In this document: piece after piece, positions 1 through 12,415 of the stretch
Position numbering within the stretch: position 1 is the stretch's first letter
How the letters are laid out: every line of letters begins with the position of its first letter
DNA from: Gonapodya sp. JEL0774
Lineage: Eukaryota; Monoblepharomycota; Monoblepharidomycetes; Monoblepharidales; Gonapodyaceae
Assembly: GCA_027604505.1 (NCBI GenBank)
Contig: JADIIX010000007.1
Span: forward strand, 1 to 64,000
Direction of reading: 5' to 3'
Length of the DNA: 64,000 nt
Notes under the pieces: generated by a model
Seen by the model: only the letters and a program-made list of their open reading frames with translations
Told to the model about the DNA's origin: nothing
Databases searched by the model: none
Made by a program: the position numbers and the translations under genes

Positions 1-288
1 GAGGTGGAGGGTGCGCGCTCGATCTGCGTCCGGCCGTGTTCGCTGTTCTGGGTCATCTGTCCCTCGCACCACATCCTCTCACCCCCGGCTGCCCCACCAC
101 GATTGCCGCCGCCGCGATGCCTCAAACGCCGGCATGACACGAGACGCGACGCAGGGGGACCTTCACACACACCGGTCAAATCGATCCTCTGACCTCTGAC
201 CTCACCTTACCCCACTTCCCACCCAATCCCAACCCCCCCCTCCCCTCCTCCTCCCCCCCGCCCGTGTGACGTGTCCCCATTTCCACGC

Positions 289-336
289 CCCGACCGAACC
301 CCGACCCCGACCCCGACCCGACACCGACCCCGACCC
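289..336. repeat. Simple repeat, CCGACC-type
   Basis: Degenerate tandem copies of the hexamer CCGACC and a CCGACA variant run through this stretch. Read on one strand it gives a Pro/Arg/Thr-Asp repeat, which explains the spurious open frames here. Confidence 0.8.
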
Positions 337-750
337 ATGCACCCTCCAGACCTCGAAAACTACGACAAAATGGTCGTCCTCTCAACAAAGTTCCCCGAGC
401 TGTTCGGATGATCTCGTGCGTGCGCGGGCGGGGGTCGCGTGTGTCGGCAGGGGTGCGTGCCTGGTGCCTGGGCGGTGGGGGGGTGGCACGTTGGATATCA
501 AGTGCCGGTAACCGGTGTGGAGCGCGTGTGGTACGCGACAGACGTTGCACGGCAGATTTTGAACGGTGATACCGGTACCGGCCCGGCGTTCAATGTGTAC
601 CACGGCATGGTGGATATACATAGTCAACCAAACAAACAAAACAAAACAAATCCAAACGAAAACATCCATATCCTTCCAACGCCGGGCAGCGTAAACGCGC
701 AGAGAAGCGGTGGCACGGGGCTCCCGCCGCCTTCTCCGTGAAAGATAGAT

Positions 751-759
751 AAAACAAAA
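751..759 (-). terminator. RNA polymerase III terminator of tRNA-Ala
   Basis: Directly downstream of the minus-strand tRNA (8 nt past its 3' end) the transcript strand reads two T4 runs separated by one G, as expected for Pol III termination. Confidence 0.7.
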
Positions 760-767
760 CGCGGCCT

Positions 768-840
768 TGGAGCTGCGGGGGATCGAACCCCGTACCTCGT
801 GCATGCTAAGCACGCGCTCTGCCATCTGAGCTACAACCCC
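768..840 (-). tRNA. tRNA-Ala (anticodon AGC)
   Basis: A 73-nt cloverleaf on the minus strand. Read 5' to 3' it starts GGGGTTG and ends CAGCTCC plus discriminator A. The 7-bp acceptor stem contains the G3:U70 wobble that is the alanine identity element. The anticodon loop carries AGC. A-box (TAGCTCAGATGG) and B-box (GGTTCGATCC) internal promoters are intact, there is no intron, and the 3' CCA is not encoded beyond the normal end. A second copy at 22221-22293 differs only at position 1, where it has C. Confidence 0.97.
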
Positions 841-928
841 GACACCCGTTTTTATGGATCTTGCATTTATAAACATTTTTATTTTTTATTCTAGATCTTT
901 AGATTCTCACACTGGTTTACTTACAGGT

Positions 929-2225
929 TGGACGGAAGCAATTCCTGTTCCCAATGTATTGGCAATTACTATGGCAAAAACAATGTGGCATCATTGGATC
1001 TGCCGTCACTTGATGTTTCGGCGTTTCCTCTCTGATCGGGGTCCAGCTTTTCACAATGTGTTGTTTAAGGAGCTGGCGCTTTACCCTGATTTTGATCAAA
1101 CACACGTGTCTCTGTTCCACCCACAAGGGAACCGGTATGCTGAACGTGTAATGAAATCTTTGGTTGATGGGCTCATGCAGTACATGAATTTGAAGGGTAC
1201 CAATTGGAACGACACATTACCGGCCATTATGTTTGCGTTTAACACGTGGTATCATTCTACGTTGAATGATTCACCGTTTTATTTTGCGACTGGTCGCGAT
1301 GCTAAAATGCCGGTTAATGTTATTACAGGGATGTCTACTGGTGCAGTGTGCATGCTTCTGGTGGATCAGGAGGGAAAGCCCTTTCCCATTGTGGCGTCCT
1401 TGTCTGAAGCATACTCCACACTCCGTGAAAGAATTGATGCTGCAGCAAACGCTTGTAAAATGGCATACGATGCGATGTCAAATTCCAACTTCCAACTTGA
1501 AAGCATGGTGATGGTCTACTATTCAGAACGCCACTGTCCAGGCAAAAGCTTCAAGTTCATTTCAAAATGGATTGGTCTGTTCTGTAATTACTGAGAAAGT
1601 TGTTCCAGTCACGTATTGTGCGAAACATATTTAAACAGGTCAAACTACGTTGGCGCACATTACACGTCTTCAGAAAATTCTGCCCTGCATTGGCATGTTT
1701 TCTTCCGCATTAGCTATTCCTGATACTACGCATATCCCGAACGATTCTGTGTTGTCCGAACCTCCTGTTGTCGAGCTGGTGGAACCTGCACCTACTCTGA
1801 GAGCTGTTGATGCCTTGGGTATGCCCGTTTATGAAGTTGACGCACTTCCTGATTGTTGACAGAATGGCCCGTTGGTGGAATACTATGTGAAGTTTAATGG
1901 CTATTCAGTTCCTGAGTGGATTGAGGAGGAGAACGTTTTGGCAGAGGCTATGTTGGATGATTATGAAAGCCGTCAGCCAACTGCTCCAAATGGACGTGCT
2001 CTTACTGAGGGGCAACGTAAGCGGACGATGAATGCACATTTGGAAATACGTCGTTCGGTGTACTTGGGGCATGTTGGTACTGATGATCCGCCACCAAAAC
2101 GGCCACATGGTAATGATGGTATAAAACCTAATGGCTCTGAGTTGAAGAAAGGGATTTGTGGTTCCCTCCTAAAGAGGAAGGGGGAGAAAGTGGCTCAAGG
2201 AGCCATGGCCATCGACGATGAGTGA
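929..2225 (+). pseudogene. Decayed Ty3/gypsy integrase core and chromodomain
   Basis: The open frame up to 1594 reads as the middle and end of an rve integrase core. It opens with GWTEAIPVPN, then has the second catalytic Asp in LSDRGPAF, the Glu in the NRYAERVMKSL stretch, and an NDSPFYFATGRD tail typical of Ty3/gypsy integrases. The first catalytic Asp region is missing. Frameshifts and a stop separate it from 1650-1859, and an in-frame TGA (1857-1859) separates that from 1872-2225. The last part holds a chromodomain-like YYVKFNGYS...WIEEENV motif, which marks a chromovirus lineage. No LTRs, gag or reverse transcriptase are recognisable here. It starts 89 bp from the 5' end of the tRNA-Ala gene, a position typical of Ty3-like targeting. 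It is dead by sequence. Confidence 0.85.
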
Positions 2226-3552
2226 GTGACTGTCGAATGTTGGTGTGTTGTGATTTTGTGACGATTACGTTTACAGTTTGGGGAGTGTTTCTGTGCACTT
2301 CTGTACAGTACAATTACGTTACATTCATTTCGTGTTCGACTATGTTTAGTGACGAGGGCGTCACTTGACAGAGGAAGGAGGAGTGCAGTATACTGGGCAC
2401 CTTGGGTGACCACAGTCCGGAGATATCTGTAGGTAGTCATATACGTATACTGTACGATCAGACGTACATCAGACATCCGTCCTACATCTACCAGTCCAGT
2501 CTAGTATAGGACATCACGTAACACAACAAGGCGGACTATGGCAAAGACATGAGAGCACATGCAATATACCCTAAATCCCGGAATCATGGAACCTCCCAAA
2601 TATACTTATGGCCGTGTGGTCATTGGTCACGTTCCGCTACAACCCTCCGCAGGTGGTGCCCACGAACAGTGGCCGGTGGGGGGATGCTCAATTCCAGCAC
2701 ACAAATTGCACCAGTACCAGCAACAATCCGCATTGTTTCGTGCCGAGACTAATAATGTATCGCGGGCGATTTTTGCTCTGGCATTTCCTGTACGCACCAT
2801 AGTGTAAACAACGTATATAGAGAGCGAGCACCAGCATGGCACTGATTGTCATATTTTGCTATTACTGGAAGTGTGATATCTGTATCGCATCCGTGTCCTC
2901 TATGTCAGATGGGTTGTTTGAGATGTTAGAATGTAGTGGACATAGTGTACACGATCACACTTCATTCCCTCTCCCAGGAGGTAGACTGGTAGAAACTAGA
3001 ACAGTATGTATGGATGTGAGCGCGATGGCTTAACTGCTCACGCAGTACAGTAAGGACAAAGCGGGAGTTCGTAAGAACGATTTCTTTTCCTTGTCGCTCC
3101 CTCTTCCATTCATGGTCTGGCATTTCTTTAGGCGTACGTGCAACACAGACGCAGATCATCCCGAGTTAACTTGCTCTTGGACTTAAATCAAGAATGAGGT
3201 GGCGAGTCAGGTAATTTACTTAGTTCGTCAGGAAAGGTCAGGTCTTCCTCTCACTCACCATCGTCTTTCACCGATCTGTTTTGTATACTCTCACTGAACG
3301 TGGATGATCGCAAGACAAGTGTCATTCAGTGCCTAGAACTTACGGTAAACTCAGACGAGAACAAGCGAGGTACCTTTTCCACCTCGTCACGAGCAAGGAT
3401 GTATAATATGTTCCAACTGAACTCTTGAAGGAAAACCTGTATGCTTGTGTATAAATTCTTCGAAGACCTCGCTCCAATAATATCAGAGCCGTTTATCGTG
3501 AAGAACTTCTCACATCCCACGGTGTTCACCCCCTGCCCCCACACCCCGCCAG
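2226..3552. other. Unassigned sequence between retroelement relic and OTU-type gene
   Basis: Nothing recognisable. Short open frames on both strands lack domains and codon coherence. The left part may be the degraded 3' end or LTR of the chromovirus relic, and the right part (after about 3200) is expected to hold the promoter of the gene starting at 3553. Neither is shown by a motif I can see. Confidence 0.5.
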
Positions 3553-6500
3553 ATGTCCCATTGGCAAACCGGCAGCGATACCAATGGTCCGCCAGCTGCA
3601 GGAATAAGTGATGCCTCGGGAATTTCCTTGACGTCGATTCCGTCCACAGCGTCAGGAACAATCACTGGAACAGCCGTATACGGAGCGGCACAAGGTGAGC
3701 CCGGATCTCAAGATGAAGACGCGGATTTCGTGGGAAACAGCTACGTTAATTGAAAAGTTTCCCGCGGGTGGGATGCTAGTCGGATGCGGATTGCGCTCAG
3801 AGGTGGAAAAGGTTTGGTGAAATGTCGTGCCAACGAATCGTTTTCGTGGCTCCGCATCGTCCTTTGAGACCCCACTCTTTCCCATTTATCGTATCATGCA
3901 GATTGGATGCTCCGCGAACACTGATGCGTTGATCCCCGTTTACCCAAATTGGATTGTTTCCAGGATCGTACCCAACTGGGGTACACCAGCATGGCTTCAA
4001 CATGCCTTACACCTACAGCGTTTCTCTACCATCATCTCCTGCATCCTCTACCGCGTCCGCTTCCAACCGGCAGTTCCAGCCGTGGCCGAACATGAATGCC
4101 CAAAACACGATCGGGCAGACTTTTGGAATGGGATCAAACTTACAGCAACAAGGCGGCTACTCCACTTTTCATCAGAGTGTAACGCAGGGTGGTCTTTCTG
4201 TCTCCAGTACTGTGTCGGGAACGGGCGCTGCCGGTGAAACTGGAACCCATTCACTCATGAGTGTTGCCGACTTTTCAAGTGGAGGGCACACACAAATGGG
4301 CATGGGACCGAATGCAATGACGACACTATCTGTGCCTTCTCAAGGAGGGCTGCTCCCGTATCCGTCCGGGCCAGGGCACCCACAGCACACCACAGTGCTG
4401 TCCTTGCATTCCACAATCCCTCAGGTTACGCAGCAGGGGTCAAGTGCCCCAATGGTGTCCCAAAATCTCGCACATCACAATACAGTACAGTCGCAAACCC
4501 AGTCTCAGGTCATCAGCCAGCTCCAAGCAGGCGTTCTGGCACTGCAGGGAAGATCACAGCGTTCTAGTGGGTATTCCCGACACTCTCCCGTGCCTCAGCA
4601 ACAAGCTGGTTCTCAAAGTCGTCAAGGACACCACGTAGTAACGTCTTACAGCGGCTCCGACAGTCACGGTGACGCAGCTCTGAATCTTCTGTCATTGCAC
4701 GGTGGTGGTCCTCATGTTCATTACCCTTCCTCTGGTACTGGGCCTAATTTCCACCAACAATCCCACCATGGAACGATAGTTATGTCTACTCATCGCCCTC
4801 ATGGGTCAGCTGGGGCGTCCCTTGTACAGCTTCAGGCCACTTCGTTCTTTCCACCAACATCGGTACCTCTTCAAAGTCCTTCTCCGTCAGGGTTCTCGAT
4901 GAGTGAGTCGCCAAGCACGACGTCTCCCGCGTTTGGTCATTTTCAAACTCCGTTGGTATGTTCCTCGGTCGGAGTCAATTTGTGCACTGTACAGCAGAGC
5001 GTTGTTTCACACTCGATTGACCTGAGCTACTTTTACTATTGCATATTGGAATACAGGGAGGATATCACCAGCCTCAGCCTCAGTCTGCCATGCCGCAAAC
5101 TATTCTCACGTCACAAGCCTCTGCTTTAGGTGCTCACAAGAGCTGGTCGCATGCTGCCATTGCTGGCGCCCTTCAGCAAACCCATCCACAGATACAACTT
5201 CAACAGCAATCAGTTCCGGCGCTCGCGCCCACATTGCCACCTCAGCAATCTCAGTCAGCTCGTGGTGCTCACCGGGCGTCGGCCCCAGCCGGCACCGTCG
5301 CTTCTAGCAGTGTACAAAAGCCCGCCACAAGTAAAGCGACACCTAGCGGTTCACAGACTCGCTTTTTCCCCAAAGGTGACATCGTGGAGGTCATCTTACC
5401 TCTGTCAAATGTCGGCTCTTCTTTGGTCGGAAAAGGACACCAGAAGAGTACCGGGTCGGGTAAAACAAGTGTGTCTCAGACCAAGCGGGCGGTCAAGGGA
5501 GCTGGCAAAGCTGGTGCGACTGCAAAAGCTGGTGAATCAAAATCTCGATCGAAAGCCTCTGGCAAGGTGTGTATGTGCAGTTGTAGTACGATGCCGTCCA
5601 CGACTGAATTCACCCTCGTTTCGACAGCAACCTCGTGAATCAACCCATGGTAAATCCACTCGTTCCACAACTGTCGCCGCACTTGGCTCCATAAAGGCAG
5701 TTCCTTCGTATCAAATTATTGCGGAATATTCAGAGGACTCTGATTCGGACGAGGAAGATTCCGAGGGCTCTGAGGCAAACCACCTCGCAAGAGGGATGCT
5801 ACTCGCAGGGCTGCGAGCTGCACAGGAGGCAAATGCAAAGCAAATTGGCGTGAGGTCGCCCAGGAGAGACGGTACGAGCTACGCAGCTCCGGATGCTCTG
5901 GAAGGAGTCGGTGACAGTGATTGGTCATCTGACGAGGACATGGGTGCACCGTCTACGAAGTCAGTGACAGTTCTAGCTGATCCACCAACACCCGCAGCTG
6001 TTGATGGTGAGGAGATGGCCGATGCGGTTGCTGGCGGTAATGACACTGCCGAGAGTGAGGGAAAACGACCAGAAAACTTCACTCCGACTGTGAACGAAGT
6101 AACAACACCGGATATCGAACTCTTTGTCGACATGGAGGCTGACCTCACACCACAAGACCCGCATGTAATTGTTGCTCCTCGTGACGACCCACGTTCAGTG
6201 CAAATTGGGCGCGTGACACAGGACATAGAGTCCGATGACAAAGATAAACTTTCCACTGATGATCCGGTGACAGACGTCAAGTATGCGAAGATCGACCCTG
6301 CAATTACTTTTGAGGAATCGGAGCTGGTTATGGAGTCGATTCAACCGGATTCTTATTTGAAGGTTTCTGAAGCCAGAACGGCGAGGCCCGAGGAGCATTC
6401 TGGACCTTCCACAACCGAGATAAGGAGTGCAACTTCATCGTCGTCCCCAGCGCCTAACGCGGATTCATCATCACTGTCTTTCGCACCGAAGTTGCGGTCC

Positions 6501-9121
6501 ACATTTTCCGCGTCACCCCAGACAGCGATCGAACTTGAAGAATCAGATTCCGATATCGACATGCCAGAGGACGAAGAAGAGGGACCAACGAGCGTATCGG
6601 TGCAGCGCTTTCCTTTCAGTGAAGGTATGAGGTATGGTGATTATGAGGAAGTGGAAGATGATGAGGAGGAGGAAGAGGAGGAAATTGATTTGGTAGGGCA
6701 GGACCCATCCAAGACTGAAGAAAAGAATAGTGGTAGATCGGTCCTGCCACTGTCTGTTGCTTCTCACGGTGCTCACTGGGGCGGCAATTCGGAATCGAGA
6801 GCTTATAGTACACTCGAAGAATCATACGAATTCGACGAAGAGGAGGAAGACGTAGAAGATGCGCCGGAAGGTTGCGAATCCGGCGCTGGTCAAGAAACGT
6901 TGGGCATGGTCAACCCTGAGCAAACTCCGCAGGTATCTATCGCCGAATCAAATGACGCAGTCGGCCTTCTGGTTGAGGTTTCGGACGGTTATGGAGTTGC
7001 CTATACCCGTTTTCCTATTAGCAGTCTGCATGAGAGTGCAAATTCAGTTGCCCTCTTCGCCGATTGGGCTGTCAAGTCCAAGGAGATTTGGGGGACTCTT
7101 GCCCCACCACGATCTTCTGATACAGTGAAACCCAAGAGGAAGAACCGTTGGGTAGGTGTAGCGAGGACTCGTGAATCTACCCGTACGAGAAGTCGCCAGC
7201 ACACCTTGGAACATCATGAATCAGATTTTCTGCCTTCTTCCACCGTCGCCGTGGGGGGACGGGCGGGTCTATTTTGGAAGCGACGACCAGCTCTGGTTAA
7301 TCGAAAGGAGCCGGTTGGGACGGGATTTTGGTTGCCATTAGTTGAACCAAAAGGCACCAAACCAGGGGTTGCAACTCAGGAGTCTATCGGGTTGCGACGA
7401 AAGCGGAGGTTCGATTTTCGAGATGAAGAGAGTGGAGTCTCCATTTCAGGAGGGGTTGTGCCGTTGGGCAAAAGACCCAAGAAGCTCTCTGGTGCACCCG
7501 AAGCACATGGGGACGATTTCCGTCTGTCACCACTTCAAGAAGTGGATGCATGGCGAAAGGGGGGGAAGTCTTCGGATGGTAGAACGTCTGAGAGAGAGAC
7601 AACAGGGGGTAAGCTAGCTCTCAAGGCGGGATTGAGCCTTGGAAGAGCATCGAGAGCAGAAGCACCCCGTCCGACCATGTCTCCACCACCGAAAAGGACA
7701 AAAACCGGATCGCGCCCCAAAAATCAGCCTAATATGGTCGTTGATATTGATGATGGGCCGCCAAACCGAGCGTTTGCCGTCTCGACAACCAACGGGCCTG
7801 TGATTCAAGGCACAAAGATACACATGGTCAAGCCTCACATTCCTACACACCCGTTTACGGAACAGTTCTCAGCGTTTCAACCTCCTTTAAAGCTAGTTGA
7901 TCATGGGGATGATGGGAATAGTTTATATCGATCTCTGGCGTGCAAGACGATCGGTTCAGCACAAGCACACGGTGCCGTCAGGAGGCAAGTGGTGGAGTTT
8001 CTGAAGCAGCAATCTAGGGTAGCAGAATCTTTGGTAGAGAGTGGTGGGACTCCAAACGCATGGTGGGCTAGTTTGGTCGAGCGTCTACTCCGAGACTCGG
8101 AGGATCACAGTTTGAATGCATTGTCAAAAAGTGGAGTCAAGAATCATGACAATCTTGTGACCTCTACTCTCACAACGGGACCGCCACGGCGATCTATGAC
8201 AGCTGCCAGACTTTTTGCCAACTACGTTGGCAAGATGTCGAAGGATGGATGCGATGGGGACCAAACGTGTGTTCAGGTTGGTGTTGCCAAAGTTCTTCGT
8301 TGTTTGCCATTACTTTCTCAATAGAGATTTTACATGAACAGGCATTTGCAATGTTGTCGGGACGACAAATCTTGGTTTCACACTGGAATTCACTCCAGAG
8401 TTGTGTTCACACAACCCTCTTCACCCCAGATCTTATCGAATCGGAAGGCTCCACAACATCATCAGCAAAAGCACCAAATCCAATTTCTACCGGCGTGGAA
8501 CCTCAACCGCGGACTTATTCTGCTCTTCCACCAGTACCTGACTATTCCCCACCACCTTCACGCGATCCTCTTGTTGTCGCTCCACCTACCACGGATTCTG
8601 AAGTCGTGCACCAAATCCTGCCACCGGAATTGCGTACCTTGATAGTGGGCAATCACGATATGGAACAGCTTCCTCCCGAAGGGGATCTGGAACATAACGA
8701 TTTGCCTTCCAGTGCATTTCTTGAGGGCGTAGATGGCGCAGCCGCGGACGCCCCTCCACCAGCACTGCAAATCAGCCCAGCTCCTGTGAAGTCTTTGGAA
8801 CAGTCGCCTCTTGATGTCCAATCCACAGAGCGGGAGGAACCAGAACCTCCACTCGACATTTTAGAGGCGCCGCCGACTGTGAATCCTTACGTGATTCATT
8901 TTCACGATTCAAATTACATTCACCTGGCAATCATGCCCAATCTGGAAGCCGGTGACGGACGACATCACTACGTGTGTGTTGAGACTGATAAGGTCTCCGC
9001 TCTGTCGGAGAAGCGGAACTCACCGCAACAACATTTGCGACTGAAATTCACTCTTGGCAGTGGGATTTCGCCTGTGGTGCCACCCGTTGATTCCAATTTG
9101 AAAGGCGGCGAAAAGAAATGA
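3553..9121 (+). CDS. Large nuclear-type protein with C-terminal pseudo-OTU fold
   Basis: Five exons close in frame into 1,690 aa: 3553-3694, 3964-4955, 5057-5566, 5628-8276, 8342-9121. The first ~550 residues are Gln/Ser/His-rich and disordered. The middle is acidic with basic patches, including a Glu/Asp run near 6650-6690. The C-terminus shows an OTU layout: VDHGDDGNSLYRSLA (about residue 1313), then GDQTCVQ joined across the last intron to AFAMLSGRQILV, then a ~150-residue low-complexity insert, then IHLAIMP...HHYVCVE supplying the catalytic-type His (about residue 1640). In active OTU cysteine proteases the first motif is DGNC; here it is DGNS (codon 7920-7922). The fold is therefore expected to bind ubiquitin or a partner rather than cleave. 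Function beyond that is unknown. A nuclear location is inferred from composition only. Confidence 0.85.
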
Positions 9122-9276
9122 TTTTCGGTTGAGATGAGCAGGGCTAAGTTTTTCGTTTTGATTGCCGATTTCCTCATGCTGTAGCATGTTATTTCACATA
9201 CCACATGATGTACAGTAGTATATAGGAGACGATTCTCACATAATACGCATGTGCAGTTCCTCTGTCCAACATAAGG

Positions 9277-11640
9277 CTACCGCCCGACATTTCCCACCGC
9301 GGTCGCAGACCCTTGCTGGTTTGTACTGGAAGCAGCAACTTGCCCTGCACCTTGTCCCGACGGAACTCCCACTTTGAGACTCACGTAAGCCCTCACTGCC
9401 TTTTCAAGTCTCTCCCTCTTCCCTTCGACGCCAACCAGTGTGTCTCCAACGTCCTTCCCAACAGCTTCGCTAGCGTAGCCTACCAAGTCCTCCCAGTCCC
9501 ACTCGCGGTCACCCAAAACCTCTGCCAAATCCCTAGTCTGGCTCTCGCACCAGCGGGCAACAAATGTGGCTGGATCATCCGCAAAAGCGGTGAAGAATGA
9601 TCGCTTCAGTCGACTCTGGTCGATTCGTGCCAGTAGAGAGTTGCACTGATTATCCAGCTGGGAAAGCTGAGCGAGAGTGGGGATCGGATGAGTGGGAGTA
9701 GGAGTCGAGGAAGGAAGTAACGCCGATGGCAAGGATCGAGGAGCGGGAAAGAAAACGGGAATGTCGAACGAGGTGGGGTGAGAGTAAGTGGCTTGGTCGA
9801 CCCTAGATGACGAAACAAATATTTAACGAGGATTTCCCACCTCCAAGAAACGCACGTGGACTCACGGCACCGTGAAGTCAATGACAATTGGATCAGGTGG
9901 CAACAAATGTTCCGCAAGTCGCTCGGGAAGCGACGAGAGTGTTAACTTAGGAACACCGAAGACCTGATCACGAGAAAGTATCAGTTCTGGTGTCTTAGCC
10001 GTTTGGAAGTAATGCGGAGCCCACCTTGCCCATTTCACCCTCGCAGTTCATCCATCCAGGTCCGCCTCCAACACCACCGGGCTCCCATAATCCGTTCGCT
10101 TTTACATATCTCCAAATCTCCCCAACAACCTCCGCCTTACCGACCGTGTGCCCCGCACCGAACCCTCCCAAGAGATTCTCTAGTGCGGGTGAGAGTTTGT
10201 ATCGCGAATTGTCGATAAGAGGGGCGGGTCCAGTGGCCGCGGTGGGTGCAGGAGGGACGCCGAGATGCAGAAACATCGTGACGGGGGTTGCAGTGTCGCC
10301 GGGACGAGTCAGTTCAAAGCCGTCAGACGGTGGATGCGTCGCGGATTTTGTCCACTATAGGAGCAGGGGATGGGATACCAGCATGGTTTCTTGAGCCTTA
10401 GTTTCGAATTGTCCCACGGGTATCCATAGGGGAGGATTGCGCTCACCTCAATTGTGTTCCCGTCTGGGTACAGCTCAGGGTCGCGGTGAAGCTCAAACAC
10501 TACATGACTGACGAATTCTGTGAACTGGAAGCGCTTCGCGCCTTCCGGCTGACAAAACGACGAGTGAAATTGAAAGGAAGGGTGAGCGTCACCGTGTGGT
10601 AATGAGATCCGTTCAGTACCTTTAGATGCCCGAGGATGCGAATGCATTTCCAATACAACTCACCTCCAGAACCTCGCCCAAGACCTCCAGCGTCCAGCTG
10701 GGTGTCGGTCCCTCTTCCTCAAATGCTTCCAGACTCCCTGGTTCTAGCAAATTATCCTCCCGCGCACCAGAATTGGTTTGTTGAAACGCCTGGTCTCGTA
10801 CGCTTACCCTTAATGATACCCGCACGGTTGCTGGCAACGTCTTACCCACAGACGCACCTAGACCAGTAGCGGTACTGGAGCCAGTGCGGCGGGCGGCCAG
10901 GAGAGTGTCCAGTTGGGTTTCCGTATCGAGGAAAGAGGTGTACAATGACGCGAGCTCCGGGTGGGAGGTCGAGACCGACGATGGAAGATGGCGAAGATTG
11001 GGGCGGCGAGCGCGGCGTGGGGGACGTGGGGGAGGTAAAACTGAAATCAAATGGCAAATTGTAATGATTAAAGGCAGCCAATGTTGCGGCCAGATGGCGA
11101 AAGAGTAATTCAGTTCAGAGCACAAAGGATGGTGAAGAAACATCGGTGAGGCGGAGCTCCAGCTGAGGACTCCGTTTGACTTACCTTGCACTTGGGAGGG
11201 TTGAGGCTGTGCTGAAGAGTGCACCGCTTGGAACCCCGACATGCCAGCCGCCTGGCCTACTAGATTCTGAAGGGGAAGTGCTGCCCCCTGTGCTGGCCCA
11301 AAGGACAACCCTGTAGAGTTGGCGCCAGCACCAAGCCCCACGCCAAGACCGGTTGTAGCCGCTACAGGAGCTCTGGACGTGGATGCGGTGGCGGTCGAAG
11401 CTGCTTTTAACTGCTGCTGGTTTTGTGCTGCAGCGAGGGCAGCCTGAGTGATGTTATGTCTGAAAACAGGGTTATTGAGCTGGTTGATGTTGATAGACCA
11501 CGGGTTAAGCTGTGACTGCTGCAGATTGTGTCCGGAAGGTAGAAGGAATACACCAGAGTTTGGACGAGCAGCGGGAGTAGGCTTCAGAGGTTGTTGAGTG
11601 GTGGGATGGCGAAATTGTGAAGGTTGTTATGGCGGATTTC
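9277..11640 (-). CDS. SWI/SNF (or RSC) complex subunit Swp73/Rsc6/SMARCD, SWIB domain
   Basis: Exons supported from the 3' end: 9277-9802, 9866-9963, 10025-10354, 10447-10548, 10664-11040 and 11185 up to about 11640. All junctions are phase-consistent. The protein follows the SMARCD1/Swp73 order. A Q-rich N-terminus is followed by the LEVLGEVLE...KRFQFTEFVSHVVFELHRD block and the IEW...DGFELTRPGD block. A SWIB domain (YKLSPALENLLG...VVGEIWRYVKANGLWEP) comes next, then VPKLTLSSLPERLAEHLLPPDPIVID, and finally the conserved tail FFTAFADDPATFVARWCESQ. These proteins are core subunits of ATP-dependent chromatin remodellers in the nucleus. The start codon is not resolved: the frame is open to about 11630 without ATG, so at least one 5' exon is missing from this model. 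The gene converges on the OTU-type gene, with 155 bp between stops. Confidence 0.9.
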
Positions 11641-12415
11641 AGAGGACGCGGGCAGGAAAATGAGTAAATCATCATGGAAGATATCAATGAGGCTGATTTG
11701 TGCGGAATCGAAAGCGTTGATCCACGCCAACGAAGACAGCAATACGGTCCGTTCATTTCCCAAGACATGACACGGGCGAGCTCGCTCACTCCAGCGCGAA
11801 GTCCTTCAGCTTCGTTCATCAAGGCATATATATCTTGTACTTGACTTCCATTTTCTGCACAAGTTACATCTCTGGTGCTCTCGTGTCCATGCAACCATCT
11901 TTTAAATGCTCACTGTGAACGAATTCAGTCCCGCCCCACGTCCAGGTCCAGCACCACCAGCAGCTCCCGCTGCTCCTCGTGGCCCTCCAATCCCGTTTGT
12001 GGCCGATGGTGTCTGCATTCTGCTTTGGCTGGTCACTCGTTTCTGCAACCTTGCACAAGGTAGCACTGCTTCTTCAATAAATTGATTGAGCCGCACCCCA
12101 ACAAACATCAACAGGTAGTCCTAGTTGGTACCGTCTGTGCCCGATTGAGTGAGAAATCAAAAGCAACTATAGTTGCGAAAGTGAAGTACAATCAAAATCC
12201 CCTCTCATCTCCAACTTCACTCGGTCTCCCACTTTCTTGGGCCTCCTTAAAGTGATCTAAGTGCGAAGCAGCCGCCATCACTTTGGATGCTACAGATCCC
12301 CTTGGAATTGGGTTGGGCGCATGAGGGTGCTCTGAAGGATGATTATAATGAATCAGCCTGGAGAATGGGCGGATTCCATCCAACCAAGAATGAACCCACG
12401 AAGTTCCTGTGCCTC
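11641..12415. other. Probable 5' exon/promoter zone of the SMARCD gene, unresolved
   Basis: Minus-strand open frames at 11700-11890 and 11905-12108 could contain the missing first exon of the SMARCD gene or a small separate gene. I could not find a pair of splice sites that closes in phase, and no domain is visible. The second frame encodes a Gly/Ala-rich segment. Confidence 0.3.

Larger units (their letters stand above)
1..767. other. Low-complexity stretch without a gene
   Basis: No supported coding region. The sequence is rich in C and G homopolymer runs and short C-rich repeats. Several open frames overlap on both strands, but they use biased low-complexity codons and show no domain. A simple repeat and the tRNA-Ala terminator lie inside it and are listed separately. 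Confidence 0.6.

Noticed and set aside
854-928. Start of an intact integrase gene at 854
   Set aside because: The first ~25 residues are hydrophobic junk and homology begins only at about 929; later stops and frameshifts show a relic.
8277-8324. Read-through of the OTU gene's last intron
   Set aside because: The unspliced frame stops soon after and loses AFAMLSGRQILV. Splicing 8277-8341 restores the OTU strand and keeps the frame.
9277-11640. A start codon for SMARCD within the open 5' frame
   Set aside because: The only in-frame ATG is in the middle of the Q-rich exon, after conserved-looking sequence; upstream GTG/TTG codons are not plausible eukaryotic starts.
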